DNA of 64,000 bases, from NCBI RefSeq assembly GCF_000371785.1, contig NZ_AQUI01000002.1, positions 2,893,276 through 2,957,275 on the forward strand, given 5' to 3'. A model generated the notes under the pieces. The model was not told the DNA's origin. It ran no database searches and was given only the letters and a program-made list of their open reading frames with translations. Shown piece after piece: positions 51,401 to 59,478 of the stretch (positions within the stretch are counted from its first letter, which is position 1; the number at the start of each line of letters is the position of its first letter). The DNA comes from Actinopolyspora halophila DSM 43834 (GTDB lineage: Bacteria; Actinomycetota; Actinomycetes; Mycobacteriales; Pseudonocardiaceae). Position numbers and translations under genes: made by a program.

Positions 51401-52188
51401 GGGTGTTTTCCTTCCGTGCTCTCCGGATCGAGCGTGTAGTGCAGCTGGACGACTCCGGTGTCCGGATGTGGCACGACGACCGGAGTCACGCCGAAAACCC
51501 GGTGCACGGCACTCGGAGTGAGCACTTCGGACGGTGTTCCCGCCTCTACCACCGAACCGTCGTGGAAAACGGCGATGCGATCGCAGCAGGCCGCCGCCAG
51601 GTTGAGGTCGTGCAGCGCCACGAGCACCGTGAGGCCACACCCGCGCAGGTAGCTCAGCAGCTCCACCTGGTGCCGCACGTCGAGGTGGTTGGTGGGCTCG
51701 TCGAGCACGAGCACGCTCGGCTGCTGGACCAGGGCCCGCGCGATCATCACGCGCTGACGTTCTCCGCCGGACAGCGAGAGCAGGCCACGCTCGGCCAGGT
51801 GGTTGGTGTCGGTTCGACGCAGGGCGGCACGGCACAGCGCCTCCACCGAATCCCCGGCCCCCCGGGGATCGCGCGGATGCGGAAAACGCCCCATCGCCAC
51901 CGTTTCGAACACGGTGAAGTCGAGATCGGCGCCGTTGTCCTGGGTGACCGCGGCTATCATGCGGGCGCTTTCCCGCAGCGGAAGAGCGGCCAGGTCCGTG
52001 TCGTCGAGCCACACCCTTCCCGAGCTCGGTCGAACCGCCCGGTAGAGACACCGCAGCGCGGTGGACTTGCCGCTGCCGTTCGGGCCGATCAAACCGAGCA
52101 CCTCGCCGTTGAACGCCTGCAGCGTCAGGTCGTGCACCAGTGCCCTTCCCGCCTTGCGGACCGAGATCTCCTCGAGCGTCACGCGCAT
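51397..52188 (-). CDS. Metallophore ABC transporter ATP-binding protein (FecE type)
   Basis: A 263-residue ATPase. Walker A GPNGSGKST, Q loop AVTQDNGA, signature LSGGERQRV, Walker B VLVLDEPTNHLD and the switch VALHDLN are all intact. The layout matches FepC/FecE-type siderophore ATPases. ATG 52188 lies one base after the permease stop. The C-terminus extends into a GVTPVVVPHPDTG segment, common in this group. It energises the FecCD permease next to it. Confidence 0.95.
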   Translation of the reverse strand: MRVTLEEISVRKAGRALVHDLTLQAFNGEVLGLIGPNGSGKSTALRCLYRAVRPSSGRVWLDDTDLAALPLRESARMIAAVTQDNGADLDFTVFETVAMGRFPHPRDPRGAGDSVEALCRAALRRTDTNHLAERGLLSLSGGERQRVMIARALVQQPSVLVLDEPTNHLDVRHQVELLSYLRGCGLTVLVALHDLNLAAACCDRIAVFHDGSVVEAGTPSEVLTPSAVHRVFGVTPVVVPHPDTGVVQLHYTLDPESTEGKHP

Positions 52189-52189
52189 G

Positions 52190-53266
52190 TCAGTGGCCTC
52201 CGAACAGGTAACCGTTCCGGCGCAGCAGCACGACGAACACCGGAACACCGATCAACGCGGTGACCACGCCCAACGGCAGCTCGCGCGGTGCGAACAGCGT
52301 CCGGGACAACAGGTCCACCCAGACCAGCAGGATCGCCCCGGCAGGCGGGGCGACGGCGAGCACGCGGCGGTGCCCCGGCCCGGCCACGATGCGCGCGAGA
52401 TGCGGCATGACCAGTCCGACGAAACCGACCGCACCGCTGACCGCCACCAGCACGCCGGTCACCAGCGCGGTCAACGCGAACAGGTTCCTGCGCAGCGCTG
52501 TCGCGTCCACGCCGAGGCTCGCCGCCGCCTCGTCCCCGAGGGACAACACGTCCATCCGGGCACTGCTGCGCTGGAGCACGATCAGCGCCACCGCCACCGA
52601 GAGCGTCGCCAGCGGCAACGCCCCCCAAGTCGCTCCGCCCAAGCTGCCCATGAGCCAGAACAGCACGGACCGGGCGGTTTCCCCGCGGGGAGCGAAGAAC
52701 ACGATCATGCTCATCAGGGCCTGGAACGCGTAGGCCAGGGCCACCCCCACCAGCACCAACCGCAGCGGTGTGAGTCCCGCCGCGGTGCGGGCGGCCAGAT
52801 ACACCAGAACGGAGGCGCCCAACGCGGTCAGGAAGGACGCCGTCGACAGGGCGTAGACCCCCAGACCGACGAACAGCCCCAAGGAGGAGACGGCGCTGGC
52901 TCCCACCGAGGCCCCGGAGGAGATCCCCAGGATGAACGGATCGGCCAGCGGATTGCGCACCAGCGCCTGCACCGCGACACCGATGACGCTCAGTCCGGCT
53001 CCGACCACCGCTGCCAGCAGTACGCGGGGCGCGCGTACCTGCCAGACGATCGAGTACTCGGCCACCTCGGTGGAATCGATCGTGCCTCCCGTCAGCGCGG
53101 CCCCCAGGTACCGGACGGTGTCCTCGATCGGAACGGCCGTCGGCCCCAGCGCGATCCCGAGCAGCAACGACAGGAGCAGTACCGGAATCAGCGTCGACAC
53201 CACCGGTGTCAGTCCCGGTCTCGTTCGCACACCGGTCGACGTGGAACGAGGTCTCGAGCGAAGCAC
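52190..53266 (-). CDS. Metallophore ABC transporter permease (FecCD family)
   Basis: A 358-residue permease with about ten transmembrane helices of the BtuC/FecCD type: VRAPRVLLAAVVGAGLSVIG, GVAVQALVRNPLADPFILGISSGAS, and the helix-loop GAVGFVGLVMPHLAR that contacts the ATPase. One permease gene is present, so it presumably acts as a homodimer. GTG 53266 is chosen as GGAGGA lies six bases upstream; the ORF can begin at 53311 without such a site. First gene of the import/biosynthesis operon, about 90 bases from a Zur-type box. Confidence 0.94.
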   Translation of the reverse strand: MLRSRPRSTSTGVRTRPGLTPVVSTLIPVLLLSLLLGIALGPTAVPIEDTVRYLGAALTGGTIDSTEVAEYSIVWQVRAPRVLLAAVVGAGLSVIGVAVQALVRNPLADPFILGISSGASVGASAVSSLGLFVGLGVYALSTASFLTALGASVLVYLAARTAAGLTPLRLVLVGVALAYAFQALMSMIVFFAPRGETARSVLFWLMGSLGGATWGALPLATLSVAVALIVLQRSSARMDVLSLGDEAAASLGVDATALRRNLFALTALVTGVLVAVSGAVGFVGLVMPHLARIVAGPGHRRVLAVAPPAGAILLVWVDLLSRTLFAPRELPLGVVTALIGVPVFVVLLRRNGYLFGGH

Positions 53267-53355
53267 GCACCGTCCTCCTCGAAAAGCATCACTTGCCCGG
53301 GTGACCAACAAACCCCACCCGAACGCACTGCGTTACACCTCGATAATAATAATAA

Positions 53356-53370
53356 TGAAAATCATTTTCG
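53356..53370 (-). promoter_or_regulatory. Zur-type operator before the permease/biosynthesis operon
   Basis: TGAAAATCATTTTCG, a 7-1-7 palindrome with 13 of 14 arm bases paired, set in an AT-rich run (53343-53370) 90 bases before the permease start. The sequence matches at all but the last base the actinobacterial Zur consensus TGAAAATNATTTTCA. Iron control in actinobacteria normally uses the different DtxR/IdeR box, so zinc is the more likely signal. A TATTAT immediately downstream on the minus strand could be the -10. Confidence 0.75.
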
Positions 53371-53474
53371 TCTAGACCGTCCAAGACGAGACCGTGATCA
53401 CACCTCGCCGAGCGAAAGCCCCGCTTCGTCCAGCCGGGACACCGAGGCTCCGCACCCGACAGGGATCATGTTTT

Positions 53475-53489
53475 TGAAAATGATTATCA
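53475..53489 (+). promoter_or_regulatory. Zur-type operator before the MFS exporter
   Basis: TGAAAATGATTATCA, differing from the consensus TGAAAATGATTTTCA by one base and 67 bases before the exporter start. A TTGAAA -35-like hexamer begins one base upstream of it, so repressor binding would cover the promoter. Confidence 0.75.
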
Positions 53490-53555
53490 TAAGCATATGC
53501 GTCCACGGGCGCGCTCCGGAACGGACAGACACCGCACAGCACGATCGGAGTCACC

Positions 53556-54803
53556 ATGACCACGACCGCGGAACCGAACACGTCCCCATCGCCCCCACCA
53601 CGGAAATCCGTGCTGCTCGACAGTGGTTTCCTGCGCCTCTGGGTCGGTTCCACGGCCTCCGGGATGGCCACGTGGGCCCTTCCCTTCGTCCTCGGCCTCG
53701 CGGTGCTGCGCACGACGCTGACCCCCGCCGAGATCGGACTGCTGCTCGCCACGCGCACCGCGGGGTTCCTGGTGGCCGTTCCACTGGGCGGCGTGTGGAC
53801 CGACCGGCACTCCGCACGCGGAGTCGTCCTCGTCTCCGGCGCACTCGCCGCGGCGGCGACACCGGTGATCGCGATGGGCATGGGCGAGTCCACACTCCTC
53901 ACCGCCTGCGCCGCCACCGTGGTCGGTGCAGGCCAGGGCACCACGCGTCCCGCCTACCAGGCGTTGACCGCCGAAGTGGTCGACGAGGCCCGACGTCAGC
54001 AGGCCAACGCCGCGCGAACGCTCTCCGTGCGCGTGACCACGCTGGTGGCTCCCGGCAGCACCGCACTGCTGGCCACAGTGCTCAGCGTGCGGTGGCTGCT
54101 GCTGATCACCGCCTCGCTCTGGCTGGTGTCCGCGCTCGCTCCCCCCAGGGGCACGCTCCCCGGCCGCGCGGGGGAGCATCCCCCCGGCATCATCGGCGGA
54201 TTCGTCGATGGACTGCGCGAAGCCCGCCGCCACCCGTGGTTCCCGGCCGGGTTGGCCGCGTTGAGCACTGTGATCACCTTCGGTTACTCGACGACCAGCG
54301 TCGTTCTGCCCATGATCAGCCGGGACCGCTACGGAACCGAATTCGTGCTCGCGGGAGCGCTGACCGCCTACACCGCGGGAGCCCTTCTCGGGGCGGTGAT
54401 CATCGCTCGTTGGCGCCCGCGTTCCCAGGGGTGGGCGGCCCTGGGCGCGCTGGCCTGCTACGGGTTCGCCCCGCTGACCCTGCTTCTTCCCGTCCCGGCC
54501 GTCGTGGTCTTCGCTGGTTACGCGGTGGCCGGAGTCGGCATCGAACTGTTCAACGTCCCCTGGTTCACGGCCACCCAGCGCGAGGTCGATCCCCGACTGC
54601 TGGGCCGGGTGTCCTCGCTGGACTTCCTCGTCTCCTACGGGCTCGCTCCACTCGGCCTGGCACTGATCGGGCCGGCGGTCGAGCACCTCGGAACCACCTG
54701 GGTGCTCGGCACCAGCGCGCTGCTGTGCTGCGCGGTTCCCGCGCTGGTCGCCACGGCACCGGGAACCCGGCACTTCTCACGAAACCCCGTGCGCACCGGC
54801 TAG
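53556..54803 (+). CDS. MFS transporter, EntS-like, probable metallophore exporter
   Basis: A 415-residue, 12-helix MFS protein of the EntS/multidrug-like class. It starts SGFLRLWVGSTASGMATWALPF, and the motif A loop reads GGVWTDRHSARG. Relatives export siderophores such as enterobactin. It is transcribed away from the import/biosynthesis operon and its promoter carries its own Zur-type box, so it would be induced together with it. That points to export of the product made by the PLP, kinase and DUF364 proteins. ATG 53556 follows GGAGTC. Confidence 0.88.
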   Translation: MTTTAEPNTSPSPPPRKSVLLDSGFLRLWVGSTASGMATWALPFVLGLAVLRTTLTPAEIGLLLATRTAGFLVAVPLGGVWTDRHSARGVVLVSGALAAAATPVIAMGMGESTLLTACAATVVGAGQGTTRPAYQALTAEVVDEARRQQANAARTLSVRVTTLVAPGSTALLATVLSVRWLLLITASLWLVSALAPPRGTLPGRAGEHPPGIIGGFVDGLREARRHPWFPAGLAALSTVITFGYSTTSVVLPMISRDRYGTEFVLAGALTAYTAGALLGAVIIARWRPRSQGWAALGALACYGFAPLTLLLPVPAVVVFAGYAVAGVGIELFNVPWFTATQREVDPRLLGRVSSLDFLVSYGLAPLGLALIGPAVEHLGTTWVLGTSALLCCAVPALVATAPGTRHFSRNPVRTG

Positions 54804-54946
54804 CACGAGCCCCGCGCCGTTCGCACCGCCGAGATCCGCTCCCCGGGAAGCGTCCCGTCCACCTGAGAAACACCGCCCAACCCGCTGTTCGCCGCGACCC
54901 GACAGCTGCGCGGACGGTCCGCTGTCACCGGGAGGACGGAGACGGC

Positions 54947-55603
54947 TCAGGAGGGCAGCTGGCTGATCGCGGCCAGCTTGGCGTGCTGGACGTGCACCCG
55001 CACGATCGCCGCGACCATGGAGGCATCGCCCGCCGCGCAGTGGGCGACCAGCTGGTGGTGCTCGTTGCGGGCCTGCTCGTTGCGCTGCCCGGTGGTGGCG
55101 AGATTGATGTAGCGCTCGCAGGTGTGCCAGAGCATCCGCACGTGCCGTTGCATGGTTCCCTCGCCGAGGCTGGCGAACATGGCGAAGTGGAACGCGCGAT
55201 GCGCCCGGAGCTTCTCGGCACGGTCCCCGTCGGGTTCGAGGGCGTCGAGCCGGTCGAGTTCGGTTCTCATGGCCTCGGCGACACCGAGGTGGTCGTCCCG
55301 CACCGCCCGTTCCGCGGCCATGACCTCGAGAGTCTCCAGCAACCGGAAGCAGTCCTCGAGCTCCTGCTGGTGCAAGGGGCTGACCACGGCTCCCCGATGT
55401 GGATACATCTCGACCAACCCCTCGGCGACCAGCTCGCGAAAGGCCTCCCGAAGCGGCACCCGACTGACGTCCAGCTCGTTGACGAGCGTGTCCACCCGCA
55501 GCCGGGTACCGGGTGGGTAGTTGCCGAGCACGATGCGCTGTCGGATCTGATCGGCGACGATGTCGGTCCGTGTCTCGGCCGCACCTTCTTCGGCTCGGCT
55601 CAC
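54947..55603 (-). CDS. GntR-family transcriptional regulator (FadR/FCD subgroup)
   Basis: A 218-residue regulator. The winged helix is DIVADQIRQRIVLGNYPPGTRL with DVSRVPLREAFRELVAEGLV; an all-helical FCD ligand domain follows with metal-type His residues (RAHRAFHFAMF, HTCERYINL, EHHQLVAHC). GTG 55603 follows AGGAGG. It lies 68 bases after the NicX-like gene on the same strand and so is probably the last gene of the catabolic operon and its regulator. The effector is likely an aromatic or dicarboxylic intermediate. Confidence 0.9.
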   Translation of the reverse strand: MSRAEEGAAETRTDIVADQIRQRIVLGNYPPGTRLRVDTLVNELDVSRVPLREAFRELVAEGLVEMYPHRGAVVSPLHQQELEDCFRLLETLEVMAAERAVRDDHLGVAEAMRTELDRLDALEPDGDRAEKLRAHRAFHFAMFASLGEGTMQRHVRMLWHTCERYINLATTGQRNEQARNEHHQLVAHCAAGDASMVAAIVRVHVQHAKLAAISQLPS

Positions 55604-55671
55604 CTGCGGTGCCTCCTGTCGGTTCTCACCGACCCAGTTTGCCACCGCAGGTCCCGAGGCCACCGTCCCGG

Positions 55672-56700
55672 CTACCGGCCCGCGGGCCGCATGTCCGGCA
55701 CCACGACGTCGCCACCGCGCACGACCGGCTCGTCGTCGAGGTAGAGGTCGCAGTCCCGCATGGGGATGTCGAAGTGGCACGGGGTGTCGTTCGGGCCACC
55801 GAGCTCGTTGTTCGGCCCGATGGAGAACATCACGTTGCCGTACACCGCTCGGGGTTCCATCCCCATCCCTCCGGGGAAGGTGGGCGGGAGCAGGCCGTGC
55901 CAGTACGCGTGCTGGTTCAACCCCCAACCGACGTGCGACATGCCGTAGCCACGGGGATCGTCGAAGGACTCGATGTAGGACGACAGCAGCTTCGCGTCCA
56001 GCTCCCCGCGGATGTCGGTGATGAAACCCTGCTCCACGGTGATCTCCACCGGGGAACGCACGAAACTGTTGAACGGCAACAGCACGTCACCGGGCGAGAG
56101 CACGATCCTGCCGTCCACCCCCTCGTCGGTCCCGCCGGTGAACACGAAACCGGACGGCCAGTGGTCCCAGCGCCCCGGCTCGTCGGTGTAGCCGTACTCG
56201 GTCACCGCCGGATACCGGCCGAGCTGGTAGACGACGTCGGTGCCGAGCGCGTTGGTGAACCGCAACGTGGAGGACTTGGTGAGCAGCTCCTGGCCGACCT
56301 CGACCCGTTCCCGCAGCTCCCGCGTGGGGAACAACCGGGCGAGCAGTTCGACCGGTTCGACGGTGGTCAGAATTCGGGTGCCGGTGTTCTGCACCGCGAA
56401 CTGCTCCTCCGAGAACAGCAGGAAGACCAGGTCCACGACCATGTCCGCGCGCTTGAGCGCTTCGACGGCCTCGGGATTGGCCGCGAGTCCGGAGTCGCCG
56501 ACCGACCAGTTGCCGCCGCTGCTCTCGGGGGCGGGCAACCGGAGATGATAGGTGTGCGCGCCGAGCGAGCGCGCCGCGGACAGGAACGCGTCCGCGTATT
56601 CCAACCGCTCGTTGCCCTGGGAGAGGACGACCACGCGCTCCTCCTCGTGCACGGCGCTGAGCTCGAGCTGTTTACGGCACAGTTCGGTGAGGAATTCCAT
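55672..56700 (-). CDS. nicX: 2,5-dihydroxypyridine 5,6-dioxygenase-like (NicX, M29-like fold)
   Basis: A 342-residue protein of the thermophilic-aminopeptidase-like fold used by NicX. Landmarks are VVVLSQGNERLEYADAF, ANPEAVEALKRADMVVDL, ITVEQGFITDIRGELDA, SHVGWGLNQHAYW and CHFDIPMRDCDLYLDDE with the HxD metal site. NicX is an iron enzyme that opens the ring of 2,5-dihydroxypyridine to N-formylmaleamate. The four genes upstream encode exactly the following steps, which supports NicX rather than an aminopeptidase. ATG 56700 lies 27 bases after the hydrolase stop. Confidence 0.85.
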   Translation of the reverse strand: MEFLTELCRKQLELSAVHEEERVVVLSQGNERLEYADAFLSAARSLGAHTYHLRLPAPESSGGNWSVGDSGLAANPEAVEALKRADMVVDLVFLLFSEEQFAVQNTGTRILTTVEPVELLARLFPTRELRERVEVGQELLTKSSTLRFTNALGTDVVYQLGRYPAVTEYGYTDEPGRWDHWPSGFVFTGGTDEGVDGRIVLSPGDVLLPFNSFVRSPVEITVEQGFITDIRGELDAKLLSSYIESFDDPRGYGMSHVGWGLNQHAYWHGLLPPTFPGGMGMEPRAVYGNVMFSIGPNNELGGPNDTPCHFDIPMRDCDLYLDDEPVVRGGDVVVPDMRPAGR

Positions 56701-56727
56701 GGTTTCGACCCTTCGGAATCGTTCGGT

Positions 56728-57540
56728 TCAGCGCTCGTCGACGACGGCGAGCGCGTTGTCGACGGCGGCGCGGAAGCCGTCGAAGTTGTCCCACGGCACC
56801 ATGTGTCCTGCCGCGGTAACGGTGCTGATCGGCACGTCCGGGTTGCTCTCGGCGAGTTCGCGCACCCCCGAGTCGGACACCACGGGGCTCTCCGCCCCGC
56901 GGATCAACGCGACGCTCCCGCTGAGCCGTCGCCAGTACGCGAAGAAGTCCTCCCGCTCGAAACCCTCGTGGGTTTCCACCACGGCGGTGCGGTCGCAGGT
57001 GGACAGCACTCGCGCGCGCAGTTCCAGCTCCCGTCGGGGCCACTTCGGGTAGTACTTGCCGACCTCGTCCGCCGTGGTGCCGCGGGCCGCCTCGTCGAGC
57101 TGGGCCAAAAACGCCGCACGACTGGTCGGGTAGGGATCCCGACCGGGCCCGGAAAGCGGTGGGTCGACCAGCAGCAGCGGGCTTCGCCCTGCACCGTGCC
57201 GGACCCGGTACGCGGCGGCGATCCTGGCGCCGAGCGAGTGTCCGAGCAGGACCGGGTCCCGCAGCCCCAGGGCCTCCACCAGCCCGGCGACGTCGTCGGC
57301 GTAGTGCTCCAGGGTGTAATGGCCCGCGGGTGGTGTGTCGGTGCCGCCGCGCCCGCGCAGGTCCGGAACGTGGACGCGGTAACGCTCGGCGAGCCGGCAC
57401 GCGATGAACTCGGCCGTGATCGCGGGGCTGGTGATCCCAGGCAGGATCAGCAGCGGTGTGCCGTCCCTCCCGTAGGAAAGGAGGTGGTGCCGCAGCCCGT
57501 TCGCGTGCACGTATTCGCTCGTGCCAACGGTTTCCGTCAT
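56728..57540 (-). CDS. nicD: N-formylmaleamate deformylase-like alpha/beta-hydrolase (NicD)
   Basis: A 270-residue alpha/beta-hydrolase. It has LLILPGITSPAITAEF (oxyanion region), VPDLRGRGGTDTPPAGHY, the nucleophile elbow LLGHSLGARIA, and the C-terminal His in AAGHMVPWDN. The length and the RGRGGTD segment resemble NicD, which removes formate from N-formylmaleamate. ATG 57540 overlaps the monooxygenase stop (ATGA). Position between ring cleavage and maleamate hydrolysis makes the assignment good, although this fold is functionally broad. Confidence 0.83.
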   Translation of the reverse strand: MTETVGTSEYVHANGLRHHLLSYGRDGTPLLILPGITSPAITAEFIACRLAERYRVHVPDLRGRGGTDTPPAGHYTLEHYADDVAGLVEALGLRDPVLLGHSLGARIAAAYRVRHGAGRSPLLLVDPPLSGPGRDPYPTSRAAFLAQLDEAARGTTADEVGKYYPKWPRRELELRARVLSTCDRTAVVETHEGFEREDFFAYWRRLSGSVALIRGAESPVVSDSGVRELAESNPDVPISTVTAAGHMVPWDNFDGFRAAVDNALAVVDER

Positions 57541-58745
57541 AGTTGTGCCTCCGCACCGGGGAGCCCGTCGAGGGGCGGTCCGATGTAGTTCTCCGCGAAG
57601 TTCCGCGCGTAGGCGGGCGAGTTCCGCAGCTGCCACAGCCGGGACTGCTGCAGCTTCTGCCGGAAGGCCGCGTCCGGCGAGTCGGACGGGTAGTAGGTGT
57701 GCATCATGTGCAGCAACGCGTGACTGAATTCCTGGGCCTTCCAGATGTCCGGAACCCGTCGCTGCGAATACCGGTCCAGTTCGGCCTCGTCACCGGAGCG
57801 CAGGTGCCGCACGACGGTGTCGGCGAACTCGGCCGCGTCCGCGATGGCGAGGTTCATCCCTTTGCCCCCGGAAGGGGTGATGACGTGCGCGGCGTCCCCG
57901 AGCAGGAAGATCCGGCCGTGGCGCATCGGCTCGATGACCCGGCTCTCCATCTCCAGGATGTTCTTGCTGAAGATATCGCCCTCGTTCAGGGTCCATCCGG
58001 GTTTGGCCAGCCTGGTTCGCAGCTCCGTCCAGATGCGCTCGTCCGGCCAGTCCTCGATCGTGTCGCCGAACGGGACCTGCAGGTGGAAGCGGGTCACGGT
58101 GTCCGAACGCAACAAGTGACCGGCGAAGCCGTTCTCGTGCTGGGCGTAGATCGTGTGCTCCGCGGAGGGCTCGGCGTGGGCGAGCAGGGTCAACCAGCGG
58201 AACTCGTGCTGCATGGTGTACTCGGTGACCGCCTCGGCGGGAACGCCGTGCTTGCCGGCACCGTGCTGCCCGTCGGCGCCCGCGGCGTAGTCCGCCCGGA
58301 ACACCGCCCCGCCCACGCACTCGACCACGACGTGGCCGGACTCCTCGCGCACCGATTCCACCGTGGTGGCGTAGTGCACGGTCCCGCCCGCCGCCTCGTA
58401 GGCGTCGAGCAGATCGGTGACGATCTCCTGCTGCGGGTACACCCAGTGCGGTGTCCCGCCGTAGTGCGCGGAGTAATCGGTGAAGAAGCTCGTTCCCGCG
58501 GAACGGAACTCGCAGCCACGGTGCACGGTGCCTTCCGCGTAGAGGCGGGAGGCCAAACCGTGCCTGTCGAGCAGTTCGACCGTGCGGTGCTCGAGCAGTC
58601 CGGCCCGCGCACGGCCCACGATCTGCTCCCGGGTGTAGCGGTCGAGCACGACCGTGTCGACTCCCCGCGCTCGCAGCAGGTTGGCCACCGTCAATCCGGC
58701 CGGGCCCGCCCCGAGGATCGCAACCGTGGTGTCAGTGCTCGACAC
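57537..58745 (-). CDS. FAD-dependent aromatic-ring monooxygenase, PobA-like
   Basis: A 402-residue group A flavoprotein hydroxylase. VAILGAGPAGLTVANLL is the FAD fold; RARAGLLEHRTVELLDRHG, WVYPQQEIVTDLL, YAAGADGQHG, DWPDERIWTEL, FLLGDAAHVITPSGGKGMN and FAENYIG follow p-hydroxybenzoate hydroxylase (PobA) along its whole length. PobA needs NADPH and hydroxylates ortho to a ring hydroxyl. In this operon it would supply 2,5-dihydroxypyridine, for instance from 6-hydroxynicotinate as NicC does, or from a hydroxypicolinate (inference). GTG 58745 follows GAGGAGG and overlaps the maleate isomerase by 14 bases. Confidence 0.87.
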   Translation of the reverse strand: MSSTDTTVAILGAGPAGLTVANLLRARGVDTVVLDRYTREQIVGRARAGLLEHRTVELLDRHGLASRLYAEGTVHRGCEFRSAGTSFFTDYSAHYGGTPHWVYPQQEIVTDLLDAYEAAGGTVHYATTVESVREESGHVVVECVGGAVFRADYAAGADGQHGAGKHGVPAEAVTEYTMQHEFRWLTLLAHAEPSAEHTIYAQHENGFAGHLLRSDTVTRFHLQVPFGDTIEDWPDERIWTELRTRLAKPGWTLNEGDIFSKNILEMESRVIEPMRHGRIFLLGDAAHVITPSGGKGMNLAIADAAEFADTVVRHLRSGDEAELDRYSQRRVPDIWKAQEFSHALLHMMHTYYPSDSPDAAFRQKLQQSRLWQLRNSPAYARNFAENYIGPPLDGLPGAEAQL

Positions 58746-59478
58746 GACGCACCTCCTCGTCGAGTGCCGCACCACCGGCCGGGATCCGTGTGGAGTTTCC
58801 GGTGGCGCGGAGCAGTTCACGCGCCGTCGCGGTCGCCGCGGTGACCACGGGCAGGCCGAGCGCGCGCTGGACCGGTTCCACGCCGGACAGGGACGGCATC
58901 TGCACGCAGGCGGACAGCACGACCCCGTCCGCCCGCGTCCTGTCGAGCCTTTCGGCCAGTTCGGGCAATCGCGCGGGGTCGAGCCTGCCGACCTCCCGGT
59001 TGTCCGCGACACCGAGACTGAGCGAGTCGACCACCGTGATCCCGTATCCGTTCAGGTATTCCAGCACCATCCCGGTCAACGCGGGCACGTACGGCGCGAC
59101 CACGGCCACGTTGCGCATGTCCAGGTCGAGCAGGGTGCGTACGAGCGCACCCGCACTGCTGACAACCGGGCACGGCGCCTCGTGTCGAGTGGTGACGGCG
59201 CCGAGTTCCCGTTCGACGCGCTCGTGCGCACCGGGACCTTCGGCCATCAGCGCGATGAGGCACGCATAACCGATGACGTCCATCCCCGCGTCGGCGAGTT
59301 CGCCGGCGCACCGGTCGCCTTCGCCGACCATCGCGTGCAACGATTCCGCGTCGACGTTGTGCAGTGCCGCGCGGCTGGAATGGTATGTACGGTCCTCGTG
59401 GCCCAGCAACGCCGGGATTTCCGTTTCCATGGTGACGTTCGAGCTCGGCACGATGAGCCCGATCCGCTGCGTTGTCAT
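58732..59478 (-). CDS. nicE: Maleate cis-trans isomerase (NicE/MaiA)
   Basis: A 248-residue Asp/Glu-racemase-superfamily protein. VPSSNVTMETEIPALL is the signature of maleate isomerases; the two catalytic cysteines are in GYACLIALM (first half) and SACVQMPSLSG (second half). The enzyme converts maleate to fumarate by transient addition of a Cys thiolate. ATG 59478 overlaps the amidohydrolase stop (ATGA). It links the pyridine pathway to the citric acid cycle. Confidence 0.93.
   Translation of the reverse strand: MTTQRIGLIVPSSNVTMETEIPALLGHEDRTYHSSRAALHNVDAESLHAMVGEGDRCAGELADAGMDVIGYACLIALMAEGPGAHERVERELGAVTTRHEAPCPVVSSAGALVRTLLDLDMRNVAVVAPYVPALTGMVLEYLNGYGITVVDSLSLGVADNREVGRLDPARLPELAERLDRTRADGVVLSACVQMPSLSGVEPVQRALGLPVVTAATATARELLRATGNSTRIPAGGAALDEEVRRVEH

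Noticed and set aside
47465-54803. Reading this locus as a staphylopine/nicotianamine-like or EDDS cluster
   Set aside because: No nicotianamine synthase, opine dehydrogenase, SbnB-like dehydrogenase or argininosuccinate-lyase-like gene is present; only the regulatory and transport logic is shared.
54804-54946. Hairpins in the convergent gap between the exporter and the GntR gene
   Set aside because: Only short broken stems with very small loops were found.
52061-55744. A 1227-codon plus-strand frame
   Set aside because: It spans the ABC transporter genes in antisense and the MFS gene out of frame; no domain, while the other frames have complete transporter motifs.
55513-57588. A 691-codon plus-strand frame
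   Set aside because: Antisense to the nicX and nicD genes, which have clear catalytic motifs and coupled starts.
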